A DNA stretch of 64,000 nucleotides. It comes from an uncultured Lachnoclostridium sp. (lineage in GTDB: Bacteria; Bacillota; Clostridia; Lachnospirales; Lachnospiraceae). This document shows positions 1 to 7,929 of the stretch, in pieces. Position numbers and translations under genes: made by a program. A model generated the notes under the pieces. It did not search any database, was not told where the DNA came from, and was given only the letters and a program-made list of their open reading frames with translations. The stretch covers positions 4,501-68,500 of the forward strand of contig CAOJBY010000019.1 in assembly GCA_948330435.1 (NCBI GenBank), written 5' to 3'. How positions within the stretch are numbered: position 1 is the first letter of the stretch; each line of letters opens with the position of its first letter.

Positions 1-217
1 CCGCCTGAATCTCCTCCTCTGTAACTTCTGTACTGACGGCTTCTGCCTCTACACCCTTATAATTTCCAAGCTTTACAACCTTGCTTTTGTATTCCGCATT
101 TTCTTCTGTAGTTTGCTCCTGTGTATCTTTTGTCTCCACTTCCTTTTTGCCACCACAGCCCCCTGTCAATATCAGGGCACCTGCAAGCAATGTCGCCAAA
201 ATCCATCTTTTTTTCAT
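1..217 (-). CDS. Lipoprotein, possibly trigger-factor-like (partial, C-terminus cut off)
   Basis: The first 72 codons of a minus-strand gene are visible; the rest lies beyond the left edge. The ATG at 215-217 follows a good GGAGG site. The protein starts with a positively charged signal sequence and a lipobox (TGGCGG) with the lipidated Cys at about residue 21, then a Lys/Glu-rich linker. The segment NYKGVEAEAVSTEVTEEEIQ resembles the start of the third domain of trigger factor, where a conserved YKGIEV-like motif leads into the substrate-binding helical region. Inference: an extracytoplasmic, membrane-tethered chaperone or FKBP-type foldase. Too little is present to settle the family. Confidence 0.6.
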   Translation of the reverse strand, partial: MKKRWILATLLAGALILTGGCGGKKEVETKDTQEQTTEENAEYKSKVVKLGNYKGVEAEAVSTEVTEEEIQA

Positions 218-266
218 AATACATTCCTCCATCTTTCTTTTTATCTCATATCTTAATTTTTATTTT

Positions 267-1751
267 CTATAACAATGGAGAAAGCAGTCTGGAAAACTGT
301 TCTTTAAAACGTACCAGATAAGACCGCCTTCCATAAAGATATTGGGTCACTCTGGTGCAAACCTTTAAGTCCTCCAAAAATAATGCCTCCAACCGTTCTG
401 CCGTCTTCTCGCTGTAAACCACCGCATTCACCTCAAAATTCAATCGAAAACTGCGAATATCCATGTTGGCTGTTCCATAGCAGCTTACAACTCCATCCAC
501 AACCATTCCTTTTGCATGAAGAAAACCATTATCATAAGTATAACACTTTGCTCCGGCCTCCAGCAAATCCCCAATGTAGGAAAAGGTCGCCCAGTACACA
601 AACGGATGGTCCGGCTTACATGGAATCATCACACGCACATCCACACCGGACATTGCCGCAATGCGGATAGCATTTAAAATAGTCTCATCCGGAATAAAAT
701 AAGGGGTCTGAATATAGATATTCTTTCTGGCCTTACTAATCATTTTCAGATAAACATTCCGGATATTCTGCCACTTGGAGTCTGGTCCGCTGGCAATAAT
801 CTGCACCGCTTCCTCACCCTGACGTTCCTCTCCGCATTCCCGAAAGTACCGATCTGTTATAAATAGATTCTGTTTCGTTGCATAATTCCAGTCCAATATA
901 AAACGAATATGCAGAGAAAGCACTGCAGAACCTCGGATTTGCAGATGGGTATCTCTCCAATATCCGAATTTGGGATCCAGCCCCACGTACTCCCTTCCGA
1001 TATTAAAGCCCCCAACAAAGGCAGTTCTTCCATCAATCACCACGATCTTTCTATGATTCCGGTAATTCATGCGGAGCTGTAGCCGCCCCAAAAGTGCCGG
1101 AAAAAATTCTCCCACCTGAATTCCTGCCTCTTTCAACCGCTTCCAGTCACTTTTCTTCATAGATCTGCTACCCATACTGTCATAAAGCAGCCGAACTTCC
1201 ACGCCCTGACGAACTTTTTCAATCAGGAGTTTTTCAAAAGTTTGCCAGAGTTCATCGTTTCTTATAATATAATACTGAATATGAATATACTCCCGGGCTT
1301 TTTCCATCTCATCATAAAGGGCTTTGAATTTCTCTTTCCCATCCGTATAAATCTCAATATCATTGTCTGCACTATAGACCGCGTCTGCCGCCCCCAGATT
1401 CATCAGAACCACATCCAGATACTTCTTAAGCCTTGGATTCTTAGGCTCAAATTCATCCCGAATAATCGTTTCCTCCTGCTTACTGATAGCAGAATACATG
1501 GCATCCTCTATCTCCTTAGTCCGAAATATATGCTGTTTATGAAAATCATGTCCAATCATAAAATAAAGAAAGATTCCCAAAACAGGTATAAAATACAACA
1601 AAAGAAGCCAGGTCCATACGGTCCGTGGTTCCCGGCGTTCAAAAAAAACAATTACAATTGATAAAAAAATATTAATAAAAAGCAGATGTTCCATCCAAAA
1701 TCCTAGGATCTGAACAAAACCGGCCCATAAGTCTCCAAGGACAGACATCAT
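267..1751 (-). CDS. cls: Cardiolipin synthase (phospholipase D family)
   Basis: Membrane enzyme that condenses two phosphatidylglycerol molecules to cardiolipin plus glycerol. The 494-residue length is usual for bacterial Cls. Two N-terminal hydrophobic segments (about residues 18-37 and 46-66) are followed by two phospholipase D domains. Both HKD motifs are intact: HRKIVVIDGRTAFVGGFN near residue 233 and HAKGMVVDGVVSCYGTANMD near residue 414. The ATG is preceded by AGAGAGGAG. Transcribed alone, diverging from the small membrane protein gene at 1888. Function is well supported by the paired motifs and the membrane topology. Confidence 0.95.
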   Translation of the reverse strand: MMSVLGDLWAGFVQILGFWMEHLLFINIFLSIVIVFFERREPRTVWTWLLLLYFIPVLGIFLYFMIGHDFHKQHIFRTKEIEDAMYSAISKQEETIIRDEFEPKNPRLKKYLDVVLMNLGAADAVYSADNDIEIYTDGKEKFKALYDEMEKAREYIHIQYYIIRNDELWQTFEKLLIEKVRQGVEVRLLYDSMGSRSMKKSDWKRLKEAGIQVGEFFPALLGRLQLRMNYRNHRKIVVIDGRTAFVGGFNIGREYVGLDPKFGYWRDTHLQIRGSAVLSLHIRFILDWNYATKQNLFITDRYFRECGEERQGEEAVQIIASGPDSKWQNIRNVYLKMISKARKNIYIQTPYFIPDETILNAIRIAAMSGVDVRVMIPCKPDHPFVYWATFSYIGDLLEAGAKCYTYDNGFLHAKGMVVDGVVSCYGTANMDIRSFRLNFEVNAVVYSEKTAERLEALFLEDLKVCTRVTQYLYGRRSYLVRFKEQFSRLLSPLL

Positions 1752-1806
1752 AACGCTTTCTCCTCTCTGATTGAAATGGTACTGGATGTCTAAGCGTCTA
1801 TCTGCT

Positions 1807-1851
1807 AGTATATCATTTTCCCTTGCACTTTACCAGAAAAACTGTTATAAT
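1807..1851. promoter_or_regulatory. Back-to-back promoters for cls (-) and the 146-aa membrane protein (+)
   Basis: Plus strand: TTGCAC (1823-1828), 17-nt spacer, TATAAT (1846-1851), with TG one base upstream giving an extended -10. This fits a start about 30 nt before the gene at 1888. Minus strand: an extended -10, TGATATACT, with TATACT being the complement of 1807-1812; its -35 is weak. The two promoters overlap face-to-back, so the two genes may compete for polymerase. Inferred from consensus match only. Confidence 0.6.
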
Positions 1852-1887
1852 ATTTTTTATTTGAAATACGCAGGAGGATTATCATAG

Positions 1888-2328
1888 ATGTCAACACTTA
1901 GTATTGTTTTAATTGTCATCATTGTTGTTCTAATCGCTGCACTGGTAGCATTATATTTCTTCGGAAAAAAGGCTCAGAGACGTCAGGCTGTTCAGGAAGA
2001 GCAGATGGCAGCCATGGCACAGACGGTTAGTATGCTGGTCATTGATAAGAAGCGTATGAAGCTTTCGCAGTCAGGACTTCCCTCTCAGGTCATTGAACAG
2101 ACTCCCAAGCTTTTACGCTGGAACAAGCTTCCCATTGTGAAGGCCAAAGTCGGCCCCAAAGTAATGACTCTTGTTTGTGATGAAAAGGTATTTGAACTGA
2201 TTCCTGTAAAGCGTGAAGTGAAAGTAGTAGTCAGTGGCATTTACATTAGTGCTGTTAAAAGCGCGAGAGGCGGGCTGGAGACACCTCCACCCAAAAAAGG
2301 CTTTTTTAAGCGTTTATTTAAAAAATAA
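1888..2328 (+). CDS. Small membrane-anchored protein, unknown function
   Basis: 146 residues. A single strong N-terminal transmembrane helix (residues 5-25, rich in Ile/Val/Leu) is followed by a short basic/acidic linker (KKAQRRQAVQEEQ) and a predicted beta-rich soluble domain ending in a Lys/Phe-rich tail. With no signal cleavage site and basic residues just after the helix, the soluble part most likely faces the cytoplasm. RBS AGGAGG at good spacing; strong consensus promoter upstream and a clear terminator downstream, so it is a single-gene unit. I do not recognise a catalytic motif. The strong promoter suggests substantial expression. Confidence 0.8.
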   Translation: MSTLSIVLIVIIVVLIAALVALYFFGKKAQRRQAVQEEQMAAMAQTVSMLVIDKKRMKLSQSGLPSQVIEQTPKLLRWNKLPIVKAKVGPKVMTLVCDEKVFELIPVKREVKVVVSGIYISAVKSARGGLETPPPKKGFFKRLFKK

Positions 2329-2337
2329 ATTCTTTAC

Positions 2338-2382
2338 AAAGACCGCCCAACAGCAAAACATCTGTCATGGGCGGTCTTTTTT
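2338..2382 (+). terminator. Intrinsic terminator after the small membrane protein gene
   Basis: AAAGACCGCCC pairs with GGGCGGTCTTT across a 20-nt loop and is followed by a run of T. It sits 10 bases after the stop codon at 2328. Because A residues precede the stem on the other side, it may also work for the minus-strand genes that end at 2414. Confidence 0.9.
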
Positions 2383-2413
2383 CATTCCTTTATAGTATTT
2401 CCCTTTCCTTTTG

Positions 2414-2857
2414 CTACCGCAGGCGGAAATCTTTTGCATCCTTGGACTTCACATTCAGCCGGAGTGAACAGGCTGCCAGGTACTTCTCATTGATGTCCAG
2501 AGAATAGCTTATCTTTACATCAATATCCGTCTCACTTTCTTCAATCCTAATCTGATGGGTCAGAATCCCCACCGTCAAGTCTCCAAAAAGCGTAGTATAA
2601 GAAGACAAATTCTTTTTATCTTTTTCAAACACCATATGTACTCTGGACAATCCTTTTTTTAAAACTTCCAGCTTGTTTGGGCCAATCTTAATGGTATTGT
2701 GAATATGACCGGAGTATCCCTCCACTGGTTCATCATACAAAATATAATGCTTTCCATTTCGGTAATAATAATCTCCCGTGGTCACAATCTCTACCGGAGA
2801 CTCCTCCCCATCCATGAATTGAAGCCCGCCAATTGTAAGCAGCACCTGATTGGTCAT
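2414..2857 (-). CDS. DUF1934 (YwiB-like) beta-barrel protein
   Basis: 147 residues, matching the DUF1934 family in length and pattern: an early GG-x-Q-F segment, the tyrosine-rich GDYYYRNGKHYILYDEP strand, and the LTVGILT / IDVKISYSLDINEKYLAA C-terminal strands. The family is predicted to form a small lipocalin-like barrel; its role is not known. It starts 5 bases after the murI stop, so it is translationally coupled to glutamate racemase, a pairing that hints at a cell-wall link but does not prove it. RBS GAGGAG lies inside the end of murI. Confidence 0.8.
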   Translation of the reverse strand: MTNQVLLTIGGLQFMDGEESPVEIVTTGDYYYRNGKHYILYDEPVEGYSGHIHNTIKIGPNKLEVLKKGLSRVHMVFEKDKKNLSSYTTLFGDLTVGILTHQIRIEESETDIDVKISYSLDINEKYLAACSLRLNVKSKDAKDFRLR

Positions 2858-2862
2858 ATATT

Positions 2863-3687
2863 TTAAAACTCCTCTATCTGAATCTGTTGTGTATTTGTAA
2901 TATCAAAAGGTAAAATGGAATTGGCAAAGGCCTTAAAACGTTCCGCCGCATCACTGACAAAAAACTCGTAAGGATTCTCTCCTGTCTTATTATGGCCCTG
3001 ATTGTCCATCTGTTCCTTGTGAAGAAGTTCTTTAAGGCTGATGGCCGTCTCATAGGCCGGATTTACCAGATTCACATTCTCCCCCATAACTTTTCTTACA
3101 GTAGACCGCAACAGGGGATAATGAGTACAGCCCAGAATTAGCGTATCCACCCTTTGCTCTTTTACCTCCTGAAGGTATCGTCTGGCTACAGCTTCTGTAA
3201 TGGGATCTTTCCACCAGCCTTCTTCAGCAAGCGACACAAAAAGCGGACATGCCTTTTCAAATACCTTTGCATCCGGCCTCAGGCTTTGTATATAATCCCG
3301 ATAGATATGGCTTCCCACCGTCCCTTCCGTCCCAATAACACCAATGTTGCCGCCAGTAGTCGCACTGGCTGCCACCTTTGCCCCCGGCTTCACCACACCA
3401 ATAATCGGCAGGTCCAATTCCCGCTGCAGCGTCTCCATGGCATAAGCACTGGCCGTATTACAGGCGATAACGATTGCTTTCACATTCCGGGTCTTCAGAA
3501 AACGAACAATCTGCCTGGAATAACGGATAACCGTATCCTTTGACTTCGTTCCATAGGGTACTCGGGCAGTATCTCCAAAATATACGATTCTCTCCTGTGG
3601 AATCTGACGCATAATCTCCCTTACTACAGTCAACCCTCCCACACCGGAATCAAAAACACCGATAGGTGCTTCTCTGATATCATTCAT
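2863..3687 (-). CDS. murI: Glutamate racemase
   Basis: Converts L-glutamate to D-glutamate for the second residue of the peptidoglycan stem peptide. 274 residues. The two-cysteine active site is intact: the first catalytic Cys in IACNTASA (about residue 76) and the second in GCTHYPLL (about residue 188); the N-terminal substrate motif DSGVGGLTV is also present. A short tail (about residues 225-274) extends beyond the usual core. First gene of a two-gene unit with the DUF1934 protein. Cytoplasmic, cofactor-independent. Confidence 0.96.
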   Translation of the reverse strand: MNDIREAPIGVFDSGVGGLTVVREIMRQIPQERIVYFGDTARVPYGTKSKDTVIRYSRQIVRFLKTRNVKAIVIACNTASAYAMETLQRELDLPIIGVVKPGAKVAASATTGGNIGVIGTEGTVGSHIYRDYIQSLRPDAKVFEKACPLFVSLAEEGWWKDPITEAVARRYLQEVKEQRVDTLILGCTHYPLLRSTVRKVMGENVNLVNPAYETAISLKELLHKEQMDNQGHNKTGENPYEFFVSDAAERFKAFANSILPFDITNTQQIQIEEF

Positions 3688-3726
3688 ATCTTTCTCCCAT
3701 TTCAGCTTCTCAGCCGCAAATCCGAA

Positions 3727-3981
3727 TCACTCATTTAAAAATGTCAAATACTTAAAGCGAATCTTCACCGGCGTCTCTGTCTTCCCTCCGTCATCCTCTC
3801 CTACCAGTGCCACGGCTCCCGGCAGGCAATACTCCGGATAGACACCACCCCACCATGCCAACTGTGCCATAGGTGCCGAATCGCACATAGGCAATTCTCT
3901 GGCAAAGAAATAAGTACCTGCTCCTCCGATGATAAGTGAAAGAACTAAAAGTATAAGCTGTATTCGATTTTTATAATTCAT
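3727..3981 (-). CDS. Small single-pass membrane protein, unknown
   Basis: 84 residues with one N-terminal transmembrane helix (about 8-27), then a short extracytoplasmic segment containing two cysteines (PMCDSAP and PEYCLPG) that could form a disulfide, and a tryptophan pair (AWWGG). GGAGG lies 6 bases before the ATG, which supports real translation. It lies just upstream of murI in the same direction (39-base gap), so the two could be co-transcribed. I do not recognise a family. Confidence 0.6.
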   Translation of the reverse strand: MNYKNRIQLILLVLSLIIGGAGTYFFARELPMCDSAPMAQLAWWGGVYPEYCLPGAVALVGEDDGGKTETPVKIRFKYLTFLNE

Positions 3982-4061
3982 GGTTTTCCTCCTTCAAATC
4001 TTGTCCCCAGGAGGATTCCCATATTTTCCCTTATTTATTCCACTGTAATATCTGATACCTT

Positions 4062-4730
4062 TTATTCCCTGAGCCCCGCCAGAATAGCCCTTTCCTGATT
4101 ATCAATATGGATACAAACAGCGGCACTTACTGTTTCTTTGTCCCCATTCTTAATTCCCAGATAGATCTCCTGATGCTCCTTGTCAAGCTGTTCACGGCTC
4201 CCCTTATCTTTCAGATATTCCAACCTGTATCGATACATCTGTTCCCGCAGATTATTTAAAATACTAATGAGCCTGTCGTTCCCTGTTGCCATATAGATAA
4301 TTTCATGAAATCTCACATCTGCATCCGCCAAACGATTTACATCCTCTGTCTCTTTAAGATAGCCGAACTCCTCCTTAGCCTCTTTAAGTTCTTCCAAAAG
4401 TTCCGGCGTAATCCGTTCGCAAGCTACATCACAAGCCAAAAGTTCCAGGGTACGGCGTACTTCCAGCACATCTTTCAGATCTTTCTCTGTAATACTGGCC
4501 ACCACAGCACCCCGGCGGGGAATCATCTCCACCAGTCCCTCCAACTCCAGCTTCCGAATCGCTTCACGAATAGGAGTGCGGCTCACACCCAGACGCTCCG
4601 CCAAATGAATCTCCATCAAGCGCTCCCCGGGTTTCAGTTCCCCATACAAAATCGCTTGCCTAAGGGTCTGAAAAACCACATCCCGCAGAGGAAGATATTC
4701 ATTAATCGTCGTATGAATTCCCTTACTCAT
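4062..4730 (-). CDS. GntR-family transcription regulator, FCD subfamily
   Basis: 222 residues: an N-terminal winged helix-turn-helix (about residues 10-78; ending RKLELEGLVEMIPRRGAVVA) and a C-terminal all-helical FCD domain. The Asp and His residues that bind a metal in FCD proteins are visible (DADVRFHEIIY, KEHQEIY, CIHIDNQE). FCD regulators usually sense small organic acids or sugar acids. No obvious catabolic target is adjacent: it follows ispE by 11 bases, probably in the same transcript, so it may act elsewhere. The RBS overlaps the end of the spacer after the ispE stop. Confidence 0.9.
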   Translation of the reverse strand: MSKGIHTTINEYLPLRDVVFQTLRQAILYGELKPGERLMEIHLAERLGVSRTPIREAIRKLELEGLVEMIPRRGAVVASITEKDLKDVLEVRRTLELLACDVACERITPELLEELKEAKEEFGYLKETEDVNRLADADVRFHEIIYMATGNDRLISILNNLREQMYRYRLEYLKDKGSREQLDKEHQEIYLGIKNGDKETVSAAVCIHIDNQERAILAGLRE

Positions 4731-4741
4731 ATCCAGCCCTC

Positions 4742-5617
4742 CTATTTCCTGTTATAGGGTGTTGTAAGATAAACCTGTTTCGCCAGATGACCCCGTTTTA
4801 AAGTTCCATAGGCTCGCTTAGCTGCCTGCCTGCTTTCAAAGATTCCAAACACTGTAGGCCCGCTCCCACTCATCAGTGCAGTTAATGCACCACAGTCCAT
4901 CATAATATTCTTAAGCTTCTGAATCACTGGATAAGCTGGGATCGTCACCGTCTCCAATACGTTCCCCGGATCCATACATCCTGCAAGAGCCCTCAGATCA
5001 TGACTCCCCAATGCATCCACCATTCCATCAATATTCGGATGGTTCTCCAATTCATTAGCTTTCAAATTCTCAAAAACAAACCGGGTAGAAACCCCGATCC
5101 CCGGCTTGGCCACCAAAATGGTGCAGGGTGGCATAGGCGGCAAAGGACTTAAAATCTCCCCAATTCCTTCCGCCAAAGCAGTTCCCCGCATAATACAGTA
5201 AGGCACATCTGCCCCAATCTTCACTCCCCGTTCCATAAGTTCTTCCATAGAGAGCCCCAGGTCATACATCCGATTCATACCAAAAAGAACAGCCGCCGCA
5301 TCAGAACTTCCGCCGGCCATGCCGGCTGCCACAGGAATATACTTCTTAAGATATATAGCAATCCCGCCAGTCAACTGAAATTCCTCCCGCAAAATCTTAG
5401 CAGCCTTATAAACCAAATTATTCTCATTCTCCGGAAGATAATAAAGGTTTGTCCGAACAAAGATCCCTTCTTCCCGCCTCTTCTCCAACTGAAGCTGATC
5501 AAAAATATGTACGGTCTGCATCACCATCCGCACCTCGTGATACCCATCCTCCCTCCGGCGTAGAACATCCAATCCCAGATTGATCTTCGCCATCGCTTTC
5601 AGCTGCATCCTATCCAT
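4742..5617 (-). CDS. ispE: 4-diphosphocytidyl-2-C-methyl-D-erythritol kinase
   Basis: Phosphorylates CDP-methylerythritol in the non-mevalonate isoprenoid pathway. GHMP kinase fold: substrate motif AKINLGLDVL near the start, the glycine-rich ATP loop PVAAGMAGGSSDAAA at about residues 93-107, and the C-terminal GALTALMSGSGPTVFGIF motif. Three in-frame starts exist: TTG at 5623, ATG at 5617 and ATG at 5608. I chose 5617 because the spacing from AGAGG is best; the 5608 start gives the length most like relatives. Upstream of the GntR gene by 11 bases. Confidence 0.94.
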   Translation of the reverse strand: MDRMQLKAMAKINLGLDVLRRREDGYHEVRMVMQTVHIFDQLQLEKRREEGIFVRTNLYYLPENENNLVYKAAKILREEFQLTGGIAIYLKKYIPVAAGMAGGSSDAAAVLFGMNRMYDLGLSMEELMERGVKIGADVPYCIMRGTALAEGIGEILSPLPPMPPCTILVAKPGIGVSTRFVFENLKANELENHPNIDGMVDALGSHDLRALAGCMDPGNVLETVTIPAYPVIQKLKNIMMDCGALTALMSGSGPTVFGIFESRQAAKRAYGTLKRGHLAKQVYLTTPYNRK

Positions 5618-5718
5618 ATCCAATCATCCTCTATATGTATTTTCTCTGTTTTTTGTATACACAAAAGTATAGCAAACTCCCCACCAAAACGCAACTATCA
5701 ACTCCCATTCCAGAAATA

Positions 5719-5765
5719 AGGATCTGCCAGAAAGCAAGACCATTGGCTCATTTTCTGGCAGTCCT
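5719..5765 (-). terminator. Hairpin terminator after the DUF3794-LysM gene
   Basis: CTGCCAGAAA (5724-5733) pairs with TTTCTGGCAG (5752-5761), and AGGA/TCCT extend the stem. On the minus strand it follows the stop at 5774 directly; the T-run is interrupted, so termination may be partial. Confidence 0.6.
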
Positions 5766-5773
5766 TTCCACCC

Positions 5774-7384
5774 TTAAAGATTTTCCATCTGTTTTACAAT
5801 CAAAATCTTTTCTCCCTGCTTAACCAGATCTGTCCCCAATTCATTTAACTGACAGATCCCATCCACAGTCGTATGATAAGCTTTCGCAATATCCCACAGC
5901 GTATCTGACGGCTGCACTGTATAAATCAAAAATCCCGGCAGCCTCTTTACCGCTTCCATGTCAAGGGGCCGTTCCTCTACCCCAGAAATATGCTGCATCA
6001 CTACCCGGTTCAAAATCAACGCATTAATCTGAACCACGGCCTTAATCTCCAATTCTCCACCATTCACCATATTAATTGAAACCTGCTCCAAAGAAGTCTG
6101 CAAATAATAAACGCTGTCTTTTCCCATTCCACTTGCCTCAACAAGATGCTCAAAAGGAACAACCCCCTTAAGGCAGAGGAATGGATGCCCGTCATCAGAA
6201 GTCACATAAAGGGTCTGAACAGAAATAACCCCTTCCACCAGCAATCCATCTGGTGTAATGGTAGTATCATCTACTTTCACATCCCCCCTGCTATGACAGA
6301 TCTGCAGAATCTGCACCTCAGGACTTCCCGTCTTCATCCGATCCGCAACCCGGCACTTAGATGCATTGCACACCAAAAGACTTTCATATACCGCCGGAGC
6401 CGTAATAAGCTCAAGTTCCCGCACCGGACTATAAAGATCACAAATCATATTCAAATGTTCTTCCTCATAGATCTGAATATCCAATTCCAGCACTGCATCC
6501 AGGTTCAGAACACGCAACTCCCCATCGTAATCGGGTTTCAACTCCAGATCACTATGAGCCAGACTCAATCCCAGATTTCCCAGCATTCCTTCCTGACAGC
6601 CGCTTACATCCACATGACTGTTAAATGGAATCGCCTGCTCCATCCAATAAGCCTTTCCACTTTCTTCCTCCCCTTCATAGAAGACAAAAATCACCAATTC
6701 TCCCTTTACCAGAATTTCTCCTTCTCCAAGCCGAAGTTCTGTCCCCTGCATCGTCACATCCTGCCAAAGTATCTCACGAATATTCGGCTTATTGGCCGGC
6801 AGAATAATTTCATCTTTAATTCGACAGGTATCCCTCTTTCTAACTGCCAGTCCCGCTGTAGAGATCTGACATGTCTTCACCTGAACCGTCTCAGAGTCTT
6901 CCACTTCCACCGGAACTTCCTCATCAAACAGCTCATCCACTGTCAATTCCAGTGTAACAATTGTCTTTACACTCAGCTTTCTTGAATTAATGAGTGCCGA
7001 TGATACATCCTCCAGCATCCATTTTAGCTGTAGGTTATCTCCATCCTTTGCATTTTCCACATTCATCATTTCCTCAAAGGGAATCTGTCCCTGTACACTA
7101 TGCAGTCCACTCTCCGGCCCATCCTCCAAATAAAGCACAGAAAAATTCAAGGCTCCTTTCACCTTTACCCGACCGGCCTCTATTCGAAGATCTCCAATTT
7201 CAACATTTCCCTTTTCCTGAATGATCATCCCCGCATCCGGCATATTATCCGGAATATTATAGTCATCATCCAGGGTCATCTGACTGACGGCTTTTCCCTT
7301 TTGTCGATTCATATGTATATTTCTACGAACAAGCTCCATCGTAATACCTGCTTTCCCCATATTCTTTTCTATCAATCTATGCAC
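5774..7384 (-). CDS. DUF3794 (SPOCS) repeat protein with C-terminal LysM domain
   Basis: 536 residues. The body contains beta-rich DUF3794 modules found in spore-coat-associated proteins of Clostridia; the C-terminus (about residues 484-530: YTVQPSDTLWDIAKAYHTTV) is a LysM peptidoglycan/chitin-binding module. There is no signal peptide, which fits assembly on the forespore surface from the mother cell cytoplasm. It starts at a GTG (7382-7384) with a weak RBS, 6 bases after the PrcB-like lipoprotein stop. Function by family: morphogenetic or coat protein tethered to spore peptidoglycan. The sporulation role is inferred. Confidence 0.8.
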   Translation of the reverse strand: MHRLIEKNMGKAGITMELVRRNIHMNRQKGKAVSQMTLDDDYNIPDNMPDAGMIIQEKGNVEIGDLRIEAGRVKVKGALNFSVLYLEDGPESGLHSVQGQIPFEEMMNVENAKDGDNLQLKWMLEDVSSALINSRKLSVKTIVTLELTVDELFDEEVPVEVEDSETVQVKTCQISTAGLAVRKRDTCRIKDEIILPANKPNIREILWQDVTMQGTELRLGEGEILVKGELVIFVFYEGEEESGKAYWMEQAIPFNSHVDVSGCQEGMLGNLGLSLAHSDLELKPDYDGELRVLNLDAVLELDIQIYEEEHLNMICDLYSPVRELELITAPAVYESLLVCNASKCRVADRMKTGSPEVQILQICHSRGDVKVDDTTITPDGLLVEGVISVQTLYVTSDDGHPFLCLKGVVPFEHLVEASGMGKDSVYYLQTSLEQVSINMVNGGELEIKAVVQINALILNRVVMQHISGVEERPLDMEAVKRLPGFLIYTVQPSDTLWDIAKAYHTTVDGICQLNELGTDLVKQGEKILIVKQMENL

Positions 7385-7390
7385 GGATCT

Positions 7391-7792
7391 CTATTGAAAT
7401 ACCACCGGTTTATCCACATATTCCGTCTGTACTACCAGGGTTGGATAACTGGGTGCTTCCGCCACCTGCTCCTCCTTGCTTGGACCAATCAGACTGGTAT
7501 CAAAATAAATGGCATTTTCCGACAGATACAGTTCATTGACCGCAATGCTGTAGCCGCTTGTCTTCTGTTCCCCGTATCCGATACACAGGTAAAGCTTCCC
7601 CTCCTCCTCGTAGGTTAATTTGAATTCCTCCTTTTGTTTTTCCTCTAAAATCTTTCCCAGACCCTCCGGAGCCTTTCCCTCCTCCACCATGGTATATTCC
7701 AGATCCTTAAGCTTCTCCTGTTCATTTGTCTGAATACTGCATCCGGAAAGGAAAATCAGGATGCAGCCAATAAGCAGAACTCGTTTCCACAT
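7391..7792 (-). CDS. PrcB-like lipoprotein
   Basis: 133 residues from the ATG at 7792; the GTG (7801) and ATG (7798) codons upstream overlap or crowd the GAGG site. A signal sequence ends in lipobox LSGC, with the lipidated Cys at about residue 17. The C-terminal half (YLCIGYGEQKTSGYSIAV, then a YPTLVV strand and a final KPVVF) matches the PrcB_C family, in which a GxxxSGGY-like turn is followed by a polar strand. In spirochaetes PrcB is an accessory to a serine protease complex. Adjacent to the DUF3794-LysM gene and probably co-transcribed with it. Confidence 0.7.
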   Translation of the reverse strand: MWKRVLLIGCILIFLSGCSIQTNEQEKLKDLEYTMVEEGKAPEGLGKILEEKQKEEFKLTYEEEGKLYLCIGYGEQKTSGYSIAVNELYLSENAIYFDTSLIGPSKEEQVAEAPSYPTLVVQTEYVDKPVVFQ

Positions 7793-7840
7793 ATTCATCA
7801 CCTCAATTCTATATTTACGTGGGAAAAGCTTGTATTATCC

Positions 7841-7869
7841 TTGTTTTTTCCTATCAACTTTATTATAAT
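7841..7869 (+). promoter_or_regulatory. Promoter of the malQ operon
   Basis: TTGTTT (7841-7846), 17-nt spacer, TATAAT (7864-7869). An imperfect inverted repeat, TTTCCTAT ... ATAGGAAA (about 7847-7875), overlaps the spacer and -10 and could be a regulator site, but may be chance in this AT-rich stretch. Confidence 0.6.
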
Positions 7870-7929
7870 AGGAAAAGACAAAGACGGCCGCAGGTTCCAT
7901 TGCCGCCGGGCCGTGAAAGGAGAACTGTT

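Noticed and set aside
7819..7929. Upstream extension of malQ from ATG 7819
   Set aside because: Covers the -35/-10 promoter and encodes a basic low-complexity stretch; the ATG at 7930 has the RBS and the family start.
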